Shown: positions 1 through 8,286, counted from the stretch's first letter. The stretch is 64,000 nucleotides of DNA from JAOPZW01 sp963788935 (GCA_963788935.1 CAWBIM010000009.1:257352-321351); one strand, 5' to 3'. Translations and numbers: made by a program. The notes: generated from the letters alone by a model not told the origin.

Positions 1-702
1 CCCGTAGCGGTCGCGCGAGATCACGAGCTGCTCGGGCAGCGCGACGCGCGGTTCCGGCGACGGGTCGGCGACGACCGACACGGTCTCGGCGATCGTGCCG
101 TCGACCGAGATCGTCCGGTCGCCGGCGCGGACGACGACGTCGCCGTCCTCGGGGCTCCCCACGGTGCCCTCGAGGCCCGGCTCGAGGCCGGTCTTCTTGA
201 GGTAGTGCAGCAGCTCCTCGGCCTCGTTCTCGAAGCGCAGGACGCGGATGCTCGCGCCCTCCTCGACGTCGGCGAGCGGGACGCCCTGGATGCGCGTGCC
301 CGCGACGATCGGATGGCCGTGCGGGCAGGTCTTCGCGTCGCCGATCGCGGCGAGCATCCGCTCCTCGAGCACCGGGGACATCGCGTGCTCGAGGCGCTCG
401 GCCTCCTCGTGGACCTCGTCCCACGGGATCCCGAGGACGTCGGTGAGGAAGCGCTCGATGAGCCGGTGGCGGCGGACGATGCCCTCGGCATGGCCCTCGC
501 CGCTCGCGGTGAACGAGATCGTCTTGTCGCTCGCGCGCGTGATGTAGCCGTCGCGCTCGAGGCGCCCGATCATCTCGTGGACGGTCGGCGGCGACAGCTG
601 CATGGCCCGCGCGACGTTGGCGCCCGTCATCGGCAAACCCGCCTCCTGGAGCCAGAACAGGCTCTGCAGGTACTCCTCCTCCGCGACGGTCACATCTGCC
701 AT
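1..702 (-). CDS. DtxR/MntR-family metal-dependent repressor (3' end off the window)
   Basis: A cytoplasmic DNA-binding repressor that senses divalent metal. The N-terminal ~70 residues form a winged helix (TGANVARAMQLSPPTVHEM then RLERDGYI), followed by a dimerisation and metal-binding helical domain (HRLIERFL, then HEEAERLEH) and a C-terminal FeoA/SH3-like part after the family hallmark CPHGHPI. The ligand residue that is Cys102 in DtxR/IdeR is Glu here (ERLEH), and the residue matching DtxR Met10 is Glu (EEYL). Both resemble the acidic set of MntR, so manganese is the likelier effector; this is an inference. ATG at 702 is the only sensible start; at least 234 codons are present with no stop before base 1. 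It diverges from the CorA gene across about 106 bp. Confidence 0.88.
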   Translation of the reverse strand, partial: MADVTVAEEEYLQSLFWLQEAGLPMTGANVARAMQLSPPTVHEMIGRLERDGYITRASDKTISFTASGEGHAEGIVRRHRLIERFLTDVLGIPWDEVHEEAERLEHAMSPVLEERMLAAIGDAKTCPHGHPIVAGTRIQGVPLADVEEGASIRVLRFENEAEELLHYLKKTGLEPGLEGTVGSPEDGDVVVRAGDRTISVDGTIAETVSVVADPSPEPRVALPEQLVISRDRYG

Positions 703-728
703 GGGGCCATCGTATTAGGGTCGGCGAC

Positions 729-740
729 CGTGCATGCACG
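729..740. promoter_or_regulatory. 12-bp perfect palindrome between repressor and CorA gene
   Basis: CGTGCATGCACG is a perfect palindrome in the gap between the divergent DtxR/MntR-type gene and the CorA-type gene. It could be an operator for the neighbouring repressor. It does not match the classical DtxR box, so the assignment is tentative. Confidence 0.3.
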
Positions 741-808
741 TCCGGGCGCGGAGCGGTCATGACGGCGTGATCGGCGGCCGGACGGCGAAGGCGGGCGAAA
801 GGACGGCG

Positions 809-1807
809 ATGATCCTCGATTGCGCTCACTACCGAGACGGCCGGCGCCAGGACGCGGGCGCGATCCCGCTCGAGGAGGCGGCCGCGCGCTGCCGGCTCGG
901 CGGCTTCGTGTGGCTCGGCATGTTCGAGCCGCGCCCCGAGGAGCTCGACGAGGTCCGGAAGAACTTCGGCCTCCACGAGCTCGCGGTCGAGGACGCGCAG
1001 AGCTATCACCTGCGCCCGAAGATCGAGCAGTACGCGGGCGACGTGAGCTTCGTGATCCTGCGCACCGCCCGCTACGACGAGGAGCGCGAGGAGGTCGAGT
1101 TCGGCGAGATCTCGATCTTCGTCGGGCCGAGCTTCGTCATCACCGTCCGCCAAGGCGTCGCGAGCGACCTCCACGACGCGCGCCTGCGCCTCGAGGAGCA
1201 TCCGGAGCTCCTGCAGCGCGGGACCGCGGCCGTGCTGTGGGCGATCCTCGACACGGTCGTCGACGACTACACGCCCGTCGTCGAGGGGCTCGAGAGCGAC
1301 ATCGAGGAGGTCGAGAAGACGGTGTTCGCCGGGACGGTCGCGCCCACCGAGCGCATCTACTCGCTGCGGCGTGAGGTGACCGACTTCTACCGCGCCGTCC
1401 ACCCGCTGCTGGCCCCGCTCGCGGGCGTCGAGCGCGGGATGCTGGCCGACGTCGACGACGCGCTCCGGCCCTACTTCCGCGACGTCCACGACCACCTCCG
1501 GCTCGTCAACGAGGAGGTCACCGCCCAGCGCGACATGCTGACCACCTGCCTGGAGGCGAACATGGCCGTGATCTCGGTCGAGCAGACGCGGATCGGCGTG
1601 CGCCAGAACGAGTCGATTCGTCAGCTGACGATCCTCGCGACGGTCTTCCTGCCGCTGACGTTCGTGACCGGGTTCTTCGGCCAGAACTTCGGCTACCTCG
1701 TCCGCCACGTGAACACGTTCTGGGACTTCCTCGTGTTCGGCATCGGCGGCCTCGTCCTGCCCTGCCTCGTGCTCTTCTACTGGATCCGCCAGAGCAACGC
1801 GCGCTGA
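809..1807 (+). CDS. corA: CorA-family divalent cation (Mg/Co/Ni) transporter
   Basis: A 332-residue inner-membrane channel-type transporter for Mg2+ and related cations. The large cytoplasmic N-terminal alpha/beta and long-helix domain (about 1-270) ends in two C-terminal membrane segments (about 275-295 and 310-328). The loop signature between them reads FGQNF, keeping the G-x-N of the family's usual YGMNF. The start at 809 is chosen because AAAGGAC lies 5-11 bases upstream and the protein then begins at the usual CorA N-terminus; an upstream in-frame GTG/ATG run would add 25 unconserved residues. It is divergent from a DtxR/MntR-like repressor, which makes metal-regulated expression plausible. 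It ends 3 bp before the convergent ArsR-type gene. Confidence 0.92.
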   Translation: MILDCAHYRDGRRQDAGAIPLEEAAARCRLGGFVWLGMFEPRPEELDEVRKNFGLHELAVEDAQSYHLRPKIEQYAGDVSFVILRTARYDEEREEVEFGEISIFVGPSFVITVRQGVASDLHDARLRLEEHPELLQRGTAAVLWAILDTVVDDYTPVVEGLESDIEEVEKTVFAGTVAPTERIYSLRREVTDFYRAVHPLLAPLAGVERGMLADVDDALRPYFRDVHDHLRLVNEEVTAQRDMLTTCLEANMAVISVEQTRIGVRQNESIRQLTILATVFLPLTFVTGFFGQNFGYLVRHVNTFWDFLVFGIGGLVLPCLVLFYWIRQSNAR

Positions 1808-1810
1808 GGG

Positions 1811-2791
1811 TCAGCCCGGCGTGCGCAGCACCTGCTCGCCCGCCGCGGTCCGCACGTAGAGCACGCGGCGGCCGTCGCGCTGGGCGCGCACGAGCCCCGA
1901 GCGCCGCAGGACGCCGAGGTGCTCGGAGACGCCCGCGGGCGAGGCCGCGAGCCGCTGCGCGAGGTCCTGGGTCGTCGCCGGCGCCCGCAGCGCGCGCAGG
2001 ATCGCGGCGCGGCGGCGGCCGAGGAGCGCGTCGAGGGCGCCGGGGTCGTCCTCCGGCGGCGGCGCCCACAGCGCCCCGGCGCCGCGCGGGGTGTAGATGA
2101 GCGCCGGCTGCCAGGGCTCGTCGATCATCGCGAACACCTCGGGCCAGGCGAACACGGTCGGGACGAGCAGCAGCCCGCGCCCGCGCAGGTCGACGTCGGC
2201 GTCGAGCCGGTGCTCGACCTCGACCGCGCCGTCGCGCCAGCGCACGCCGCGGTGCAGGCCGGCGAAGACCTCGATCGTCCCGCCCGCGGTCAGGCGCCGC
2301 GCGCGGTGGACGATGTCGTCCTCGAGCACGGCGCGCAGCTCCGGCCACCACGGCTCGATCGCGCGCTCCCAGTAGGCCCGCATGACGTCGACGAGGCGGT
2401 CGAGGCCGGTGGCCGGATCGTCGAGGAGCGGGCGCACGACGGCGGGGATCTCCTCGCCCTCGAAGCGCCACGAGACCTCGCGCGCGACCTGCTCGGGCGG
2501 CGTCGCGCGGACCCGCTCGAGCTCGCCGTCGAGATCCGCCAGCGGGGTCGCGGGCGGCGGGGTGATGAAGTCGGGCACGAACCCGAACTCGCCGTGGCCG
2601 TTGGCGACCCAGTCCAGCAGCGACCAGTCCAGCCCGGCAAGACATTCGCGCGCGTCGGCGATCCACGGGCGGTGCAGCGGCGCCCGGGCCGGGCGCCGCA
2701 GCACGTGCGCGCTCCAGACGATCTCGAACAGCGGCGAGACCGCGAAGCGGGTGCGCAGGAGGTCGTCCTGGCCGAAGCGGTAGCGGATCAC
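1811..2791 (-). CDS. ArsR-family regulator with N-terminal DUF5937-like domain
   Basis: A 326-residue transcription factor. The C-terminal ~75 residues are a winged helix of ArsR type: LLGRRRAAILRAL, TTQDLAQRLAASPAGVSEHL (recognition helix), then LRRSGLV and GRRVLYVRT. The long N-terminal part (RYRFGQDDLLRTRFAVSPL, later AWPEVFAMIDEPW) resembles the DUF5937 sensor region of actinobacterial ArsR proteins; its ligand is unknown. GTG at 2791 is preferred because the conserved RYRFG segment follows at once. The gene is divergent from an MFS exporter, with a perfect 9-6-9 inverted repeat in the 113-bp gap, so it probably represses that exporter and itself. Confidence 0.82.
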   Translation of the reverse strand: MIRYRFGQDDLLRTRFAVSPLFEIVWSAHVLRRPARAPLHRPWIADARECLAGLDWSLLDWVANGHGEFGFVPDFITPPPATPLADLDGELERVRATPPEQVAREVSWRFEGEEIPAVVRPLLDDPATGLDRLVDVMRAYWERAIEPWWPELRAVLEDDIVHRARRLTAGGTIEVFAGLHRGVRWRDGAVEVEHRLDADVDLRGRGLLLVPTVFAWPEVFAMIDEPWQPALIYTPRGAGALWAPPPEDDPGALDALLGRRRAAILRALRAPATTQDLAQRLAASPAGVSEHLGVLRRSGLVRAQRDGRRVLYVRTAAGEQVLRTPG

Positions 2792-2845
2792 GGCCCTCGT
2801 GTACCGCACCGCGCGCTCCCGCGCACCCCCGGTCGACTGCCGCGA

Positions 2846-2869
2846 CCGATTCGGGTGGGTCCGAATCGG
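2846..2869. promoter_or_regulatory. Probable operator: 9-bp inverted repeat with 6-bp spacer
   Basis: CCGATTCGG, six bases (GTGGGT), then CCGAATCGG is a perfect dyad between the divergent ArsR-type regulator and the MFS exporter. Arm length and spacing suit a dimeric winged-helix repressor. The dyad sits about 36 bp before the MFS start and 55 bp before the regulator start. Confidence 0.5.
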
Positions 2870-2904
2870 TTGGCCGACCCCGATCCGCCGGGCCACAGTG
2901 GCGC

Positions 2905-4140
2905 ATGGTCCGCAGCGTCCTCACCACCCCCGGCGTCGCCCGCGTGTTCACCGCCTCGCTGCTCGGCCGCGTGCCGGCCGGGGCGATCGGGCTGCTGCTG
3001 ATCCTGCGCGTCGGCGAGCTCGGCGGGGGCTACGGCGACGGCGGGCTCGCCGCGGGCGCGTTCTCGCTCGGCCTCGCGGCCACGGGTCCGCTGGTCGGGC
3101 GGATCGTGGACGTGCGCGGGCAGACCCGCGTGCTCGCGGCGACCACCGTCGTGGTGTCCGCGGCGCTCGTCGCGCTGGCGGCCGTCCCCGCGGGCACGCC
3201 CCTCGGCGTGCTGCTCGCGCTGGCGGCGGTCGCGGGCGGCGCCCATCCGCCGCTCGCGGCGTGCCTGCGCGCGCTGTGGCCGATGCTGCTCGTCGACCCG
3301 GAGCGCCGCCACGCCGTGTACGCCCTCGAGTCGGCCGCGCTCGAGGTCGCCTTCGTGCTCGGCCCGCTCGTCCTCGTGGGCGCGATCGCGACGACCTCGG
3401 CCGCCGCGGCGCTCGTCGTCTGCGCCGGCCTGCTGATCGTCGGCACCGCGGCGTTCGCGACCGCGCCGGCCTCGCGCGCGTGGCGGCCGGTCGCCGGCGT
3501 CCGCCGCGGGCTCACCGGCGCGCTCGCCGCCCCGGGCGTGCGCACCCTGCTCGTCCTCCACGCGCTCGTCGGGATCTCCTTCGGCGCGATCGAGGTGGCG
3601 ACCGTCGCGTTCGCCGAGGACGCCGGCGCGAAGGGCGCGATCGGCCCGCTGCTGGCGGCCTGGGGTCTCGCCAGCATGGCCGGCGGAGCGCTCGCGGTCC
3701 GCGCGGGCGCGCCGCGCGACCCGGTCGGGCGGCTCGTCACGATGCTCGCCGCGCTCGCCGCCGGCGACGCCCTGCTCCTCGCCGCCGGCGGTCCCCTCGC
3801 CCTCGGGGCGCTGCTCGTCGTCGCCGGGCTGGCGATCGCGCCGGCGTTCGCCGTCGCCTACGCGGTCGCCGCCGAGGTGGCGCGGCCCGGCACGGTCACC
3901 GAGGCCTTCACGTGGCTGACGACCGGCCTCGGCGCGGGCCTGGCCGCGGGCTCGGCGTTCGGCGGCGCGCTCGCCGCCGCCCACGGCGCCGGCGCCGGCT
4001 TCGCGGCCGCGGCGCTCACCGCCGGCCTCGCGGCCGTCGTCGCCCGCCTGCGTGGGCGGACGCTCGGCCCGGACGCCGTCGCGGTCGAGATCACGCCGGT
4101 CGCCGGCGCCGCGGCGGCCGCGTCTCCAGCGTCTCCGTGA
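2905..4140 (+). CDS. MFS transporter, probable drug/metabolite exporter
   Basis: A 411-residue membrane protein with about 12 hydrophobic segments, very rich in Ala, Gly, Val and Leu. After the second segment it has GRIVDVRGQTRVL, a degenerate form of the MFS loop 2-3 motif. The two halves are separated by a short arginine-containing loop near residue 205 (TGALAAPGVRTLLV). The substrate cannot be read from the sequence. It lies divergent to an ArsR-type regulator, which suggests inducible export. Its last 50 bases overlap the convergent LysR gene. Confidence 0.82.
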   Translation: MVRSVLTTPGVARVFTASLLGRVPAGAIGLLLILRVGELGGGYGDGGLAAGAFSLGLAATGPLVGRIVDVRGQTRVLAATTVVVSAALVALAAVPAGTPLGVLLALAAVAGGAHPPLAACLRALWPMLLVDPERRHAVYALESAALEVAFVLGPLVLVGAIATTSAAAALVVCAGLLIVGTAAFATAPASRAWRPVAGVRRGLTGALAAPGVRTLLVLHALVGISFGAIEVATVAFAEDAGAKGAIGPLLAAWGLASMAGGALAVRAGAPRDPVGRLVTMLAALAAGDALLLAAGGPLALGALLVVAGLAIAPAFAVAYAVAAEVARPGTVTEAFTWLTTGLGAGLAAGSAFGGALAAAHGAGAGFAAAALTAGLAAVVARLRGRTLGPDAVAVEITPVAGAAAAASPASP

Positions 4141-5035
4141 GGGCGGTGAGGCGCTCCTGCGCCAGCCGGAGGAACTCGCGGCTGGCCGGCGACAGCCGCG
4201 CACCGCGGCGGGCGATGAACGCGAACTCGTCGTAGATCGGCGTCTCGAACGGCACCCAGCCGAGGCGGCGCGGGACGCGGCGCCCGAGCGCGAGCAGCAT
4301 CGCGCGCGCGACGATCGTGTCGCCGAGGCCCGCGATCGTGAGCTCGACCGCGGCCTCCACGTCGTCGACGTCGATCTGCGGCGCGATCGTGACGCCGGCG
4401 CGCTGGGCGAGGTCGGCGAGCTGCCGGCGCGTCGGGTCGGCCGTGCCCCAGCTCGCGTCGTACAGGATCAGCGGCGCCTCGGCCAGCGCCTCGATCGTCA
4501 TCGTGCGGCGCAGGCGGCGCGGCTCGACGCTCGCGTAGAGGATCTCGTCGCGCATCATCGGCTGGACGTCGAGGCCGGCGTCGTCGATCGGCAGCGCGAC
4601 CATGCCGGCCTCGATCTCCCCGCGGCGGACGGCGTCGACGACCTCGGCCGAGTTCTGCCCGATCACGCGCACGCGGACCTCGGGGTGGCGGCGGCGGAAC
4701 TCGGCGACGATCTCGGTGCCGGGGTAGTAGCGGGCGGTCGACCACGTCCCGAACGTGGCGATCCCGCCGCGCAGCTCGCGCACCGCGACGACCGACTCCC
4801 GGGCCGCCTCGGCCGCCGCCAGCGTCTGCTCGGCGTGCGGGCGCAGGGTCTCGCCCGCCTCCGTCGCGCGCAGCCCGCGGCCGAGGCGCGCGAAGAGCTG
4901 CACGCCGAGCTCGGCCTCGAGCCGACGGACCTGCTCGGACAGCGACGGCTGGGCCAGGTGCATCTCCTCCGCGGCCCCGCTGAACGATCCGTGGCGGTAG
5001 GCGGCGAGGAAGTACTCGAGCTGTTGTAACGTCAA
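4091..5035 (-). CDS. LysR-family transcriptional regulator
   Basis: A 314-residue LysR-type regulator. Residues 1-60 form the DNA-binding winged helix (LQQLEYFLAAYRHGSFSGAA, then LAQPSLSEQVRRLEAELG), and residues ~90-295 form the periplasmic-binding-protein-like effector domain. The start codon is TTG at 5035: AAGGA is 8 bases upstream, and the family N-terminus begins exactly there. A perfect TCAAGG-N5-CCTTGA dyad covers the ribosome binding site and start, so autoregulation is likely. Its effector is unknown. Divergent neighbours are two tiny predicted membrane peptides. The 3' end overlaps the MFS gene by 50 bases. Confidence 0.88.
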   Translation of the reverse strand: MTLQQLEYFLAAYRHGSFSGAAEEMHLAQPSLSEQVRRLEAELGVQLFARLGRGLRATEAGETLRPHAEQTLAAAEAARESVVAVRELRGGIATFGTWSTARYYPGTEIVAEFRRRHPEVRVRVIGQNSAEVVDAVRRGEIEAGMVALPIDDAGLDVQPMMRDEILYASVEPRRLRRTMTIEALAEAPLILYDASWGTADPTRRQLADLAQRAGVTIAPQIDVDDVEAAVELTIAGLGDTIVARAMLLALGRRVPRRLGWVPFETPIYDEFAFIARRGARLSPASREFLRLAQERLTALTETLETRPPRRRRPA

Positions 5036-5048
5036 GGCGTATCCTTGA
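5032..5048. promoter_or_regulatory. LysR-type dyad over the LysR gene start
   Basis: TCAAGG-CGTAT-CCTTGA is a perfect inverted repeat that contains both the AAGGA ribosome binding site and the TTG start of the LysR gene. Binding there would block the gene's own translation start region or transcription. The geometry is close to the T-N11-A type of LysR box. Confidence 0.4.
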
Positions 5049-5104
5049 GGTCCTGGAGGTAAGTGACGCTATCGCCTTCGCCTGTTCGTGCCGATCATAT
5101 GAAC

Positions 5105-5206
5105 ATGATCTCCCTTGTCACCCTCATGGCGACCCTCGCAGCGGGCGCCGCGCTGGCGCTCCGTTACGGCGCCGACACGCGCCGCGACGACGGCCGCAAG
5201 TTCTAG
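5105..5206 (+). CDS. Tiny predicted membrane peptide (33 aa)
   Basis: A 33-codon reading frame with an ATG start. It encodes one hydrophobic stretch (residues 3-19, LVTLMATLAAGAALAL) followed by a charged tail (RYGADTRRDDGRKF) that would stay in the cytoplasm by the positive-inside rule. It lies 69 bp from the divergent LysR start. A second small hydrophobic peptide begins 24 bases after its stop. No family is recognised. The clean hydrophobic-then-charged design in a gap with no other gene is the only support. Confidence 0.4.
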   Translation: MISLVTLMATLAAGAALALRYGADTRRDDGRKF

Positions 5207-5229
5207 AAACCACGAACCCGAATCCCGCC

Positions 5230-5337
5230 GTGACCGCTCTCGTCATCATCGCCGTGATCGCCGCCGCCCTCGTCGCCGCCGCGTCCGTGTCCCGCACGGC
5301 CGTCCACGCCGGCGTGGAGACCTGGCCGGCCGACTGA
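5230..5337 (+). CDS. Tiny predicted membrane peptide (35 aa)
   Basis: A GTG-started 35-residue frame beginning TALVIIAVIAAALVAAAS, one membrane span, followed by SRTAVHAGVETWPAD. It follows the preceding small peptide by 23 bases and precedes the DNA ligase gene by about 40. The pair may be co-expressed. No homologue is known to me, and it may be chance, because high GC favours Ala/Val runs. Confidence 0.33.
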   Translation: MTALVIIAVIAAALVAAASVSRTAVHAGVETWPAD

Positions 5338-5378
5338 CCCCTCGCTCCGCACCGCTCGCCGCGGCTCGGCCGCAGGCT

Positions 5379-6336
5379 ATGGTGCGGCTCGTGGCCCTTC
5401 CGCTGAAGTCCCCGCTCATGCCGCAGCTCGCCCGGTCCCGGGCGAGCCTGCCGCAGGGCGACGGCTGGGCCTACGAGCCCAAGTGGGACGGCTTCCGCGC
5501 CATCGCGTTCGTCGACGGCGACGAGACGCGGCTGCAGTCGCGCAACGGCCGCGACCTCACCCGCTACTTCCCCGAGCTGCAGTTCGCTCCGGGGCGCTAC
5601 GTGCTGGACGGCGAGATCGTCGTCCACGGCGAGTCGGGCCGGGAGGACTTCGACCTCCTGGGCCAGCGCATCCACCCGGCGAAGTCGCGGGTCACGATGC
5701 TCGCCGAGCAGACCCCCGCCGTCTTCATCGCCTTCGACCTCCTCGCGCGCGACGACGACGTCCTCCTCGAGCTCCCCTACCTCGAGCGCCGCGCGGCCCT
5801 CGAGGCGCTCGTCGACGGACCCGATCGAGCTGACGCCGATGGTGCGGACGGCCGAGGAGGCCGAGCACTGGCTGCAGGAGGCGGAGGGCGTCATCGCCAA
5901 GGAGGCCGCCGCGGTCTACCAGCCGGGCGAGCGCGTCGGCATGGTGAAGATCAAGCGCGTGCGGACGATCGACGCGGTCGTCCTCGGCTGGCGGCCGGGC
6001 AAGGCCGAGAACACGGTCGGGGCGCTCATCCTCGGCCTCTACGACGACGAGGGTCGCCTGCGCGAGGTCGGCCACTCGAGCGGCTTCACCGCCAAGGAGA
6101 AGCGCGAGCTCGTCGGACAGCTCGCGCCGTACGAGACCGGCGAGCGCGGCTCGGGCGAGCCCTCGCGCTGGACGATGGGCCGCGACCTCGAGTGGGTCAT
6201 GCTGCGGCCCGAGCTCGTCGTCGAGGTCACGTTCGACCACACCTCGGGCGGGCGGATCCGCCACGGGGCGAAGGTCCAGCGCTGGCGCGACGACAAGCCG
6301 CCGCGCGAGTGCGTGATGGGTCAGCTCGACAGCTGA
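5379..6336 (+). pseudogene. ATP-dependent DNA ligase (LigC/LigD ligase-domain type), one frameshift
   Basis: Encodes an ATP-dependent DNA ligase of the non-homologous-end-joining/repair class, about 318 residues when repaired. Nucleotidyltransferase motif I is EPKWDGFR (adenylated Lys), motif III DGEIVVHG, motif IV FDLLARD and motif V EGVIAKE followed by VGMVKIK. The C-terminal OB-fold part contains VLGWRPG, GHSSGFT and the family ending VTFDHTSGGRIRHG. The frame breaks at 5817-5823: removing one C from GGACCCG restores VDGPIELTPMVRT, so a one-base sequencing insertion is likelier than a dead gene. An internal GTG at 5391 (VALPLKSPLMPQL) is an equally good start. The end overlaps the convergent DHA2 gene by 16 bases. 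Confidence 0.85.
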
Positions 6337-7646
6337 GGCGCGCGCCAGGCCGCCGCGCCGCCCGCCAGGGCGACCGCGATCGCGCCCACGAAGGCGGCCC
6401 TGCTTCCGGCCGTCGCCGCGACGCTGATGAGCACCGCGACTCCCAGCGCGGTTCCCACCTGCGCAGCCGTGTTCAGCAACGCCGATGCCACCCCTTCGCG
6501 TGCTCGACCGGCTGCCGCCGTCCCGGCCGTCGTCGAGGCCACGGACGCGCACCCCAGGCTGAAGCCCATGACGACAAACGCCACGAGCAGCACCGCCGGC
6601 GCCGCGTCCGGGCCCCCGAACGCGAGCATCCCCAGCACGCCCGCCGCGATGCCCCCGAGGCCGCCCGTCATCGCAGCCCGCGTGCCGATCGCGCGCACGG
6701 CCCGCGCGCCGAGCAACGACCCGCCGATGACGGCGACGTTGAACGGGGCGAACAGGACGCCGGTGGCGAGCGCGGAGTGGCCGTGGGCGCCCTGCAGCGC
6801 GAGCACGCACAGCAGCAGCGGCGGGGTCGTGGACGCCGTGATCGCCGCGGCGGCGAGGTTCGCCCCGGCGAGCCCGTCGGCGCGCAGCAGCGCCGCGGGG
6901 AGCAGCGGGTCGGCGGCGCGGGCCTCGATGCGGATGAAGAGCGCGAGGAGGGCGACGCCCGCGACCGTCCCGCCGGCGGCGAGCGGCGACCCGGCGCCGT
7001 CGATCTGCGCGCGGGTCAGCCCGAGCACCAGCAGTGCGAGGCCGCCGGTCAGCGTGGCGGCACCCGCTGTGTCGAGGCTGCGGCCGCGGGCCCCGTCGCG
7101 CGTCTCCGGTACGACGAGCGGCGCGAGGGCGAACGCGGCGACCGCGATCGGGACGTTCACGAGGAACACCCACGGCCACCCCGCCTGCTCGGTGATGACA
7201 CCGCCGAGCAGCCAGCCCGAGGCGCCGCCGCCGGCCGCGGCCGCCGTCCACACGCCGAGCGCCTGCCGCCGGCGCGGGCCGTCCGGGACGACCGCCGTGA
7301 TCGTCGCGAGCGCCGCGGGTGCGACCGCGGCCGCCCCGAGTCCCTGGACGGCGCGCGCGGCGACGAGCACGCCCGCGCTCCGGCTCAGCCCGCACGCGAG
7401 GGACGCGCCCGCGAAGAGCGCGAGACCGGCCATGAACACGGTGCGCCGCCCGCGCAGGTCGGCGAGCCGCCCCGCGAGCACGAGGAACCCGGCGAACGCG
7501 AGCGTGTACGCGCTCACGACCCACTGCAGATCCGCCGGGGCGACGTCGAGGCTGCGCTGGATCGCGGGCAGCGCGATCGCGACGATCGTCGCGTCGAGGA
7601 CGACGACGAACTGGGCGACGCACAGGAGGGCGATCATCGCGGGCAT
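6321..7646 (-). CDS. DHA2-family (EmrB/QacA-type) MFS multidrug exporter
   Basis: A 441-residue drug:H+ antiporter of the inner membrane. The start has the family signature LDATIVAIALPAIQRSL, then LQWVVSAYTLAFAGFLVLAGRLADLRGRR (loop 2-3 motif) and RAVQGLGAAAVAPAALATI. The motif C-like stretch is around GWPWVFLVNVPIAV. About 13-14 hydrophobic segments can be counted, the DHA2 number. It is divergent from a CGNR protein across 76 bp that hold two nested inverted repeats, suggesting control by that neighbour. The substrate is not evident. Confidence 0.9.
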   Translation of the reverse strand: MPAMIALLCVAQFVVVLDATIVAIALPAIQRSLDVAPADLQWVVSAYTLAFAGFLVLAGRLADLRGRRTVFMAGLALFAGASLACGLSRSAGVLVAARAVQGLGAAAVAPAALATITAVVPDGPRRRQALGVWTAAAAGGGASGWLLGGVITEQAGWPWVFLVNVPIAVAAFALAPLVVPETRDGARGRSLDTAGAATLTGGLALLVLGLTRAQIDGAGSPLAAGGTVAGVALLALFIRIEARAADPLLPAALLRADGLAGANLAAAAITASTTPPLLLCVLALQGAHGHSALATGVLFAPFNVAVIGGSLLGARAVRAIGTRAAMTGGLGGIAAGVLGMLAFGGPDAAPAVLLVAFVVMGFSLGCASVASTTAGTAAAGRAREGVASALLNTAAQVGTALGVAVLISVAATAGSRAAFVGAIAVALAGGAAAWRAPQLSS

Positions 7647-7657
7647 GACCCGGCCAT

Positions 7658-7692
7658 ACCCGTACTAACGGGTTTCACGCGGAAGCCGTTAG
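7658..7692. promoter_or_regulatory. Nested inverted repeats between exporter and CGNR gene
   Basis: ACCCGT-ACTA-ACGGGT (7658-7673) is a perfect dyad. CTAACGG (7665-7671) pairs with CCGTTAG (7686-7692), so the TAACGG core occurs twice in opposite orientation, 21 bp apart. The site fills the 76-bp gap between the divergent DHA2 exporter and CGNR gene and is a likely operator. Confidence 0.42.
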
Positions 7693-7722
7693 GCAGCGAC
7701 ACGCTATGGTTCGCGTTTCCTG

Positions 7723-8286
7723 ATGGAGCTCCCGGTCTGGTCCTGGCTCATCGAGCCGCTCGCGATGGACTTCGCGAACAGCACGCGCCGCGTCGGGATG
7801 GTCGACCGCGAGTACTTCCGCACCGGCGCCGACGTCGCCGCCTGGTGCGAGCACGAGCCGGCCGACGTGCCGACCGTGAGCGCCGCGGCCGCCGGCCGGC
7901 GGATGGACGAGATCCTCGAGGTGCGCGACGACATCAAGGCCCTCCTGCGGGCCGTCGTCGACGATGCGCCGCTGCCGGCGCGGGCGACCGCGCGCCTGAA
8001 CGCGCGGGTGCGCGCGGTCCCGGTCGTCGGCCAGCTCGGGCGGGCGCGCGGCGAGCTGCGCTCGGTCCCGGTCGCGCGCGCCGGGGCCGTCGACGCGCTG
8101 CTCGCCCGGGTCGCGGCGGCGACGATCGAGCTCGTCGGGACCGGCGCGCCGGTGCACTTCTGCGACGCCCCGAGCTGCGGGCAGTTCTACGCGCCGGAGC
8201 GCCCGAACCAGGTCTGGTGCGACCCGACGTGCGGGACGCGCGCCCGCGTCGCCCGCCATGCCGCCGCGCATCGCGGCCCGGCCTGA
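7723..8286 (+). CDS. CGNR zinc-finger / ABATE-domain protein, putative regulator
   Basis: A 187-residue protein of the CGNR family. The N-terminal ABATE-like region contains LAMDFANSTRR, typical of the family (substrate or stress sensing, role unproven). The C-terminal zinc finger has two Cys pairs: CDAPSCGQFY and CDPTCGTRARVARH. The usual CGNR tetrad reads CGTR here. Proteins of this family are thought to be stress-related transcription regulators. Its position opposite a drug exporter, with dyads between them, fits that. The stop overlaps the next gene's ATG (ATGA), so the two are translationally coupled. Confidence 0.8.
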   Translation: MELPVWSWLIEPLAMDFANSTRRVGMVDREYFRTGADVAAWCEHEPADVPTVSAAAAGRRMDEILEVRDDIKALLRAVVDDAPLPARATARLNARVRAVPVVGQLGRARGELRSVPVARAGAVDALLARVAAATIELVGTGAPVHFCDAPSCGQFYAPERPNQVWCDPTCGTRARVARHAAAHRGPA

